From the NCBI GenBank assembly GCA_003567575.1, contig PWZG01000071.1:1-7816 (forward strand): DNA of 7,816 nucleotides. The letters run 5' to 3'. The notes beneath the pieces were generated by a model. The model worked only from the letters and a program-made list of their open reading frames with translations. It did not search any database and had not been told where the DNA came from. The DNA is from PVC group bacterium. Its GTDB lineage: Bacteria > Verrucomicrobiota > Kiritimatiellia > CAIKKV01 > PXCX01. Shown one piece after another: positions 1 through 4,698 of this stretch; position 1 is the first letter of the stretch; each line of letters opens with the position of its first letter. A program made the position numbers and the translations under genes.

Positions 1-471
1 CACCCGATCCAGTGTGCCGGCGGGGCGGTTACCCGCGGCGGACGGGTCGTTTTTCTCGGTCGCGGCGAACCGCGCGAGCATCCTGAATTCAATCGGCCGC
101 ATGATGTGCAGTGTTTAATCAGCGCCTGTTGCATGGTGCGGCGCAAGGTTTTCGAGCAGGCCGGCGGATTCGATGAATGGTTCAATCCGGTAGAATACGA
201 AGACATCGATCTGTGTTACCGGATACGCAGTCAAGGACACCGCATTCGCTATGTGCCGACCGTCGAAATGTATCATTTCGAAAACGTGACCACCTGTGGC
301 ACGGAACAATTGCCGAACACCTATCTGATTATCCGTAACGGGTTACGGTTTAAAAAACGCTGGAACACCATGTTTGCCGAGGAAGACGGTCCGCCCGAAA
401 CGGCCGCCCGCTGGCGCCGGGTCGACGTTCCTCCGTTCGCATCGATCGCCGGTCTGCCGCTGATCGGGTAA
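1..471 (+). CDS. Family 2 glycosyltransferase, C-terminal part (5' end outside window)
   Basis: The frame is open from base 1 to TAA at 469-471, giving 156 residues with no start inside the window. An internal GTG at 106 is in frame, but the protein clearly continues upstream of it. The fragment has the second half of a GT-A fold of the GT2 type: a GGFDE segment at fragment residues 55-59, then the acidic ExEDxD motif (E65, E67, D68, D70) followed by LCYRIR, the usual place of the catalytic base in GT2 enzymes. An I/V-rich strand leads to MYHFEN (H92), which matches the conserved His often found after this motif. Such enzymes transfer a sugar from a nucleotide-sugar donor, commonly for surface polysaccharide or protein glycosylation. 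The donor-binding N-terminal half is missing, so the substrate cannot be inferred. The C-terminal ~40 residues show no membrane segment. The gene converges on coaX. Family assignment is fairly sure; the specific role is unknown. Confidence 0.8.
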   Translation, partial: HPIQCAGGAVTRGGRVVFLGRGEPREHPEFNRPHDVQCLISACCMVRRKVFEQAGGFDEWFNPVEYEDIDLCYRIRSQGHRIRYVPTVEMYHFENVTTCGTEQLPNTYLIIRNGLRFKKRWNTMFAEEDGPPETAARWRRVDVPPFASIAGLPLIG

Positions 472-485
472 CCCGCGCGGAGGGT
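472..485. other. Short convergent gap between glycosyltransferase and coaX
   Basis: Only 14 bases separate the two converging stop codons. AACCC (470-474) and GGGTT (482-486) could pair across a 7-nt loop, which would place a short hairpin over both stops. The stem is 5 bp and no T-run follows on either strand, so I do not call a terminator. Confidence 0.3.
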
Positions 486-1289
486 TCATGGCGTATCCCG
501 CCGTGGCGCGGATTCCATGATCAGCCGTGCGGCGAACGCCAATCCTTCCATGGTTAATGCCGGATGCACCCGGCATCGAATCTCCGGCAGCGCCGCCATG
601 ACCGCGGCGGCATAACCGCCGGTTGCGCAAACCGTCGCGTGATTTCCGAACGGCGCCGTGGCCGATGCAATGAGTTCACGCACCATGCCGCGATAGCCGA
701 ACAGCATCCCGTGACGCATCGCTTCCCGGGTATTACGGCCGCATGCGCGCGTGGGCATGCGCCCGATTCGCAGGGTCATCTCCGGTAGTAACGCCGTTCG
801 TTGCGCCATGGCGTCGGTCATCATCGTGAAGCCGGGCGCAATCATGCCGCCGATGAATTCGTTTTTTTCGTTCAGCATATCGACGGTCAACGCGGTGCCG
901 AAATCCAGAACGACCAAGGGCGGCGGGTGACGTCGCCGCGCCGCGCAGAGATTAACGATCCGATCGGCGCCCAGTGTCTCGGGATGCGGATAGCGCCAGG
1001 CGAAGTTCCATGACCAGTCATGCCGGATCCAGTGCAGACGGATGCCGGCCGCCCGTTGTATCGCACGCGACCAGCGCGGATTGACGCCGGGAACGACCGA
1101 TGCGCCGACGGCGCCGTCAAGGCGGCGCTCCGCGCTCAAGCGGTCCAGCGCAGCGGCCGCGCTCCGAGCCGTCATCGTGTGCGTCGGCAATTTCAGCGTC
1201 TTGCCCGATATCCCGCGCCCGCCGTGCCCGCTCAGGGCCAGGGTCGTGATGCTGTTGCCGATATCGATCAATAACATGGCACTGTTCAT
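486..1289 (-). CDS. coaX: Type III pantothenate kinase
   Basis: It phosphorylates pantothenate to 4'-phosphopantothenate with ATP, the first step of coenzyme A synthesis in the cytoplasm. The 267-residue product has the ASKHA-fold motifs of CoaX: the phosphate loop LIDIGNS (7-13), GADR (107-110), the nucleotide-binding DFGTALTVD (129-137), GGMIAPG (147-153), GRNTREA (184-190) and HPALTMEGL (242-250). Length fits the usual ~250-270. Type III enzymes are known to resist feedback by CoA, unlike CoaA. The start is chosen so the protein begins just before the phosphate loop. The reading frame continues upstream to a TTG at 1397, but those 36 extra residues match nothing in the family and that TTG lacks a good ribosome site. 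A second ATG at 1277 (MLLIDIGNS) is equally possible: the only SD-like AAGG (about 1291-1294) is 1 nt from ATG 1289 and 13 nt from ATG 1277. The gene is divergent from rpsA. Confidence 0.92.
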   Translation of the reverse strand: MNSAMLLIDIGNSITTLALSGHGGRGISGKTLKLPTHTMTARSAAAALDRLSAERRLDGAVGASVVPGVNPRWSRAIQRAAGIRLHWIRHDWSWNFAWRYPHPETLGADRIVNLCAARRRHPPPLVVLDFGTALTVDMLNEKNEFIGGMIAPGFTMMTDAMAQRTALLPEMTLRIGRMPTRACGRNTREAMRHGMLFGYRGMVRELIASATAPFGNHATVCATGGYAAAVMAALPEIRCRVHPALTMEGLAFAARLIMESAPRRDTP

Positions 1290-1344
1290 GCCTTGCGATA
1301 ATGCCGTTTCCGGCCGGTTTTGTCTACCATCAATTTCGCGTTGG

Positions 1345-1350
1345 ATTTTA
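1345..1350 (-). promoter_or_regulatory. Candidate -10 element for coaX
   Basis: On the minus strand this reads TAAAAT, matching 5 of 6 bases of the sigma-70 -10 consensus. It lies about 55 bases before the coaX start, which would give a leader of roughly 50 nt. No convincing -35 hexamer lies 16-18 bases upstream, so this is only a weak candidate. Confidence 0.22.
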
Positions 1351-1405
1351 TGCTTGCATCCAGCGGCAAGATTTGCAATGATAACCGGTTGCGACAACAG
1401 GACAT

Positions 1406-1426
1406 CCGTCCCCGGGTTTGGGACGG
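1406..1426. repeat. Perfect 7-bp inverted repeat in the coaX/rpsA spacer
   Basis: CCGTCCC (1406-1412) and GGGACGG (1420-1426) are exact reverse complements separated by 7 bases. The all but one G/C stem would make a stable hairpin in either transcript, or the dyad could be a protein-binding site. It lies ~70 bp upstream of rpsA and no T-tract follows, so it is not an intrinsic terminator. Function unknown. Confidence 0.5.
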
Positions 1427-1458
1427 CGCCTTGCGGCCGGGCGGCCGTGAAGGTGTGT

Positions 1459-1497
1459 TACTTATTATATCGTTAACTTATCAGGTAAATTAAACTA
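1459..1497 (+). promoter_or_regulatory. AT-rich, SD-poor rpsA translation initiation region
   Basis: The 39 bases before the rpsA ATG are mostly A and T, while the flanks are GC-rich. The only SD-like piece is AGG at 1483-1485, 12 nt from the ATG, which is far and short. In E. coli the rpsA initiation region is known to lack a strong SD, to be used efficiently through S1 binding, and to be autogenously repressed by free S1. The same kind of start here fits S1-dependent, self-regulated initiation. That mechanism is an inference from analogy; composition and the missing SD are seen directly. Confidence 0.45.
1463..1468 (+). promoter_or_regulatory. Candidate -10 element for rpsA
   Basis: TATTAT matches 5 of 6 bases of the -10 consensus and sits at the start of the AT-rich block 30 bp before the rpsA ATG. 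No acceptable -35 is visible at normal spacing (the region is GGCGG-rich) and there is no extended TG motif. If real, the leader would be only about 20-25 nt. Confidence 0.28.
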
Positions 1498-3303
1498 ATG
1501 ACCGAAACCGCTGCAACCACCGCAACCAAATCTCAAACGTCCCTTACAGAGACACATGCCGCCATGTCGTTCGACGAAATGGCGCGAATGTATGACGAAA
1601 CGCTGAAGAACTTTGTCGAAGGCTCGATCGTCACGGGCAAAGTCCTTGAAGTCCGGCCCGCCGGCGCACTGATCGACATAGGCTATAAGTCGGAAGGATT
1701 CATTCCATCCGAGGAATTCGACGATTTCGATGCCGTTGAACAGGATACCGAAGTCGATGTTCTGCTGGAAGGCATTGAAAACGAAGACGGCAATATCGTC
1801 ATCAGCAAAAAGAAGGCTGATCTCAAACGGCAATGGGACAATGTCCTGGCCAATTACAAGGAAGGCGGCGTGGTTGACGGGGTCGTTAAAGGGCGTGTCC
1901 GCGGCGGCTTGATCATCGATGTTGACGGGGTCGATGCGTTTTTGCCGGGATCCCAGATCGATATCGGGCCGGTTCATGATCCGTCGGTCTATATCAACAA
2001 CACCTACGAGTTCAAGATCCTCAAGATCAATGAAGACCGCAAGAATATCGTGGTATCGCGTCGCGAACTGATCGAAGAGCGGCGTCGCGACCGGCGGCGC
2101 AGTTTGCTTGAGGAAATCCAGATTGGCCAGCATCGTACCGGATTGATCAAGAATATTACCGACTTCGGTGTTTTCGTCGATCTTGATGGAATGGATGGTT
2201 TGCTGCATATTACCGATATGAGCTGGGGCCGCGTCTCGCACCCGTCCGAAATGGTTTCCGTAGGCCAGTCGCTGGAAGTGGTTATTTTGGATATCAACAA
2301 GGAACGCGAACGCGTTTCGCTGGGATTGAAACAAAAGAGCGCCAATCCATGGGATGACATTGATACGAAATATCCCGTCGGCAGCCGGTTGCGCGGCAAG
2401 GTAGTCAACCTGGTAACCTACGGCGCGTTTGTGGAACTCGAAGAGGGCGTCGAAGGGTTGGTCCATGTATCGGAAATTTCCTGGACGAAACGTATCGCGC
2501 GCGCTTCCGACATACTTAATGTCGGCGACATGGTCGACGTGGTCGTTCTGGGAGTGAACAAGGAAGACCAGAAAATCGCGCTTGGTATCCGGCAGACCGA
2601 GGAGAATCCGTGGGACGGCGTACGCGAACGTTATCCGATCGGTTCACGGGTGAGCGGCGTGGTTCGTAACTTTACGCCTTATGGTGCGTTCGTGGAATTA
2701 CAGGACGGCATTGACGGGATGATCCATATTTCCGATATGTCATGGACGCGAAAAGTCAATCATCCGTCGGAAGTGATCAAGAAAGGCGACACGGTGGATG
2801 CCGTGATTATTGAGGTTGACCCTGACAATCAGCGCATCAGCCTGGGAATGAAACAGGCTCAGGACGACCCGTGGTCGACGATCGGCAAACGCTATAAAGT
2901 CGGTCAGAAAGTAACCGGTAAAGTCAGTAAACTGGCCAGCTTCGGTGTCTTTGTTGAAATCGAGGAAGGGATTGACGGTTTGGTCCATATCTCGCAGATC
3001 AGCGATCAGCATGTCGAGAAAGTCAAAGACGTGCTTAACGTCGGCCAGGAAGTCGAGGCCCGTATCGTACGGATTGATGCCGCCGACCGCAAGATAGGGT
3101 TGAGTATCAAAGCCGCCGCGATTGAAGATGAAGACTTCCATGTCGATGAAGAAATGCTCGAGGGCCTGGGTTCGGGCGAGGACATGGTCGATCTGGCGGG
3201 TGCATTCGACGCGGCATTCAACACGGGTGAAAAGAGCGAAGAATGGCATCCCGGCGAGCGCCGTCGCAAGAGGAAGTACGACGACGAAGAAGACAATTCT
3301 TGA
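1498..3303 (+). CDS. rpsA: 30S ribosomal protein S1
   Basis: S1 binds single-stranded mRNA on the small subunit and helps start translation on weak or structured messages. The 601-residue product contains six S1 (OB-fold) domains, roughly at residues 39-105, 121-190, 208-278, 294-364, 381-452 and 468-538. Domains 3-6 carry the canonical pattern (F/Y)G(V/A)FVxL...GxxGLxHxS, for example YGAFVEL at 308-314 and 395-401. Domains 1 and 2 are divergent, as in E. coli, where they serve ribosome attachment. The protein is longer than the ~557 residues of E. coli because of a Thr/Ala-rich N-terminal extension (1-22) and a charged C-terminal tail (541-601), first acidic, then a basic RRRKRK cluster (588-593), then acidic again. 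An internal ATG at 1564 (MSFDEMARMYDE) would remove the N-terminal extension and is an alternative start, but it has no better ribosome site. tyrS follows after one codon. The E. coli neighbour cmk is absent upstream; coaX is there instead. Confidence 0.97.
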   Translation: MTETAATTATKSQTSLTETHAAMSFDEMARMYDETLKNFVEGSIVTGKVLEVRPAGALIDIGYKSEGFIPSEEFDDFDAVEQDTEVDVLLEGIENEDGNIVISKKKADLKRQWDNVLANYKEGGVVDGVVKGRVRGGLIIDVDGVDAFLPGSQIDIGPVHDPSVYINNTYEFKILKINEDRKNIVVSRRELIEERRRDRRRSLLEEIQIGQHRTGLIKNITDFGVFVDLDGMDGLLHITDMSWGRVSHPSEMVSVGQSLEVVILDINKERERVSLGLKQKSANPWDDIDTKYPVGSRLRGKVVNLVTYGAFVELEEGVEGLVHVSEISWTKRIARASDILNVGDMVDVVVLGVNKEDQKIALGIRQTEENPWDGVRERYPIGSRVSGVVRNFTPYGAFVELQDGIDGMIHISDMSWTRKVNHPSEVIKKGDTVDAVIIEVDPDNQRISLGMKQAQDDPWSTIGKRYKVGQKVTGKVSKLASFGVFVEIEEGIDGLVHISQISDQHVEKVKDVLNVGQEVEARIVRIDAADRKIGLSIKAAAIEDEDFHVDEEMLEGLGSGEDMVDLAGAFDAAFNTGEKSEEWHPGERRRKRKYDDEEDNS

Positions 3304-3306
3304 TCA

Positions 3307-4575
3307 GTGAAAACCGTTCTTGATATCCTGCGCGAACGCGGTTTGGTGGAAGCGATCACGGCCCCCGCACTGGAGACGGTGGTGCGCGAGCCGACTGTGG
3401 TCTATGCCGGATTTGACCCGAGTTCGAACAGTTTGCAAGTCGGTAATTTCGTCACCATCATGACCCTGGCGCATTTTCAGCGTCAGGGTCATCCGGTGCT
3501 GGCCATAGTCGGCGGCGCCACGGGAATGATCGGCGATCCGTCGGGCAAATCCAGCGAACGCAATTTCCTGAGCGCCGGGGAAGTTGAACATAATTTGGCG
3601 GGCATACGTGAGAACCTGTCGCGATTTCTTGATTTCGATCATCCGGCGGCGCCGGCGCAAATACTGAACAACAACGACTGGTTACGAAAATTCACGGTCG
3701 TCGATTTTTTGCGGGAAGCGGGACGTCATTTCCGTATGGGCGCCATGTTGGGGAAGGAAAGCGTTCGTGCGCGTTTGGACAGCGATACCGGCATGAGTTA
3801 CGCCGAGTTCAGTTATCAGGTGTTGCAGGCGTACGATTTCCTTCATCTATACGATTCCCGGCAATGCCGGCTTCAGGTCGGCGGGTCCGATCAATGGGGT
3901 AATATCACCGCCGGTATCGACCTGATCCGCCGGCTGCGCGGCGTTGAAACGTACGGTCTGACGTTCCCTCTGATCAGCGATCGTGCCGGCCGTAAGTTCG
4001 GCAAAAGCGAAGGCAACGCCATTTATCTTGATTCGCGACGAACATCGCCCTACGCTTTCTACCAGTTTTTTATGCGGGTTGACGATGCCGACGTGGTTCG
4101 GTTGCTCAAGGTTTTTACGTTTCTATCACTTGACGAGATAAGCGCGTTGGAAAAACAGATGGCGCAAACGCCGGAACTGCGGCCGGCACAACGCCGGCTG
4201 GCCGATGAGATCACGCGAATGGTTCATGGCGACAGCGGTTTGCGGCAGGCACAAGCCGCGACGGATGCGCTCTTTGGCGGCGCTCTCGACGGGTTGAGCG
4301 CCGCCGATCTGGACGCCATATTCGCCGACGCACCGTCCGTGACGTTATGCGCGGATGAAGTTGTCAACCGCGATATCGTATCCGTTGCCGTCGCCGCCCG
4401 CATTTGTCCCGGCAAGGGTGCGGCACGCCGTTTGATCGACGGTGGCGGATTCTATCTCAATAACCGTCGTGTTGACGATGCGCAAAGCGTCGTTTCTCCT
4501 GACGCCGTCATTGAAGGGCGCATGCTGGTGTTGCGCACGGGCAAAAAAAATTACCGTCTGGTCAAACTGCACTGA
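3307..4575 (+). CDS. tyrS: Tyrosyl-tRNA synthetase
   Basis: It activates tyrosine with ATP and charges tRNA-Tyr. The 422-residue protein is class I of the bacterial TyrRS type: YAGFDPSSNSLQVGN (33-47) is the ATP-site HIGH region, GGATGMIGDPSGKS (69-82) and GGSDQWGN (192-199) are family blocks, and KFGKS (230-234) is the KMSKS loop. A C-terminal S4-like RNA-binding domain spans about 353-415 (ARRLIDGGGFYLNN, 373-386). Length fits the usual ~400-430. The HIGH tetrapeptide reads QVGN, and the position equivalent to Thr40 of the Geobacillus enzyme is Ser39 (see findings). The start is GTG at 3307: the frame is closed just upstream by the rpsA TGA, so no earlier start exists, and the N-terminus MKTVLDILRERGLVEAIT matches the family. 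No SD is visible, so translation probably depends on ribosomes finishing rpsA. There is no T-box-like leader, as expected for a gene placed behind rpsA. Confidence 0.96.
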   Translation: MKTVLDILRERGLVEAITAPALETVVREPTVVYAGFDPSSNSLQVGNFVTIMTLAHFQRQGHPVLAIVGGATGMIGDPSGKSSERNFLSAGEVEHNLAGIRENLSRFLDFDHPAAPAQILNNNDWLRKFTVVDFLREAGRHFRMGAMLGKESVRARLDSDTGMSYAEFSYQVLQAYDFLHLYDSRQCRLQVGGSDQWGNITAGIDLIRRLRGVETYGLTFPLISDRAGRKFGKSEGNAIYLDSRRTSPYAFYQFFMRVDDADVVRLLKVFTFLSLDEISALEKQMAQTPELRPAQRRLADEITRMVHGDSGLRQAQAATDALFGGALDGLSAADLDAIFADAPSVTLCADEVVNRDIVSVAVAARICPGKGAARRLIDGGGFYLNNRRVDDAQSVVSPDAVIEGRMLVLRTGKKNYRLVKLH

Positions 4576-4698
4576 TCCGGCATGGCCCCGCCGCGGTTCA
4601 AGATCGCACGCCGTCGCCAAGGGTTGGCCGCCCCTTGAAAGATCGGTAACGGGCATGAGGGAACGATACGAAATGGTGCATTATATCCGGGAATCGTC
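4576..4698 (+). other. tyrS-uvrA intergenic region
   Basis: The 123-bp gap has no tRNA or clear terminator. CAAGGG (4618-4623) and CCCTTG (4632-4637) form a perfect 6-bp inverted repeat with an 8-nt loop, but GAAAG rather than a T-run follows. TTGAAA (4635-4640) resembles a -35, yet no -10 lies at the right distance. I found no LexA-type box (neither CTGT-N8-ACAG nor GAAC-N4-GTTC). GGGA at 4689-4692, 6 nt before the uvrA ATG, is a modest ribosome site. uvrA may be read through from rpsA-tyrS or have its own unrecognised promoter. Confidence 0.5.

Larger units (their letters stand above)
1290..1497. promoter_or_regulatory. Divergent coaX / rpsA intergenic region
   Basis: This 208-bp stretch separates two divergently transcribed genes and so should carry promoters for both. 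The half near coaX and the middle are GC-rich. From about 1459 to the rpsA start the composition turns sharply AT-rich. I see no open frame here with coding character, and no tRNA or known riboswitch. Putative sites inside it are listed separately. Promoter function is inferred from gene orientation. Confidence 0.7.

Noticed and set aside
470..486. Bidirectional terminator hairpin between the convergent genes
   Set aside because: The stem is only 5 bp and no T-run follows on either strand.
1290..1397. N-terminal extension of coaX to a TTG at 1397
   Set aside because: The added 36 residues do not resemble CoaX, the family begins at the phosphate loop, and the TTG lacks a good ribosome site.
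1495..2466. 323-residue open frame antisense to rpsA
   Set aside because: It is fully contained opposite a highly conserved S1 gene, shows no recognisable domain, and is explained by the codon bias of the sense gene.
3301..3303. Recoded UGA (selenocysteine or programmed readthrough) fusing S1 to TyrRS
   Set aside because: Both proteins are complete on either side, no stem-loop is evident after the stop, and TyrRS has a normal N-terminus at the GTG.
4618..4640. Intrinsic terminator after tyrS
   Set aside because: The 6-bp hairpin is followed by GAAAG, not by a T-tract.
4576..4698. LexA operator for uvrA
   Set aside because: Neither the CTGT-N8-ACAG nor the GAAC-N4-GTTC pattern is present; GAAC at 4661 has no partner half-site.
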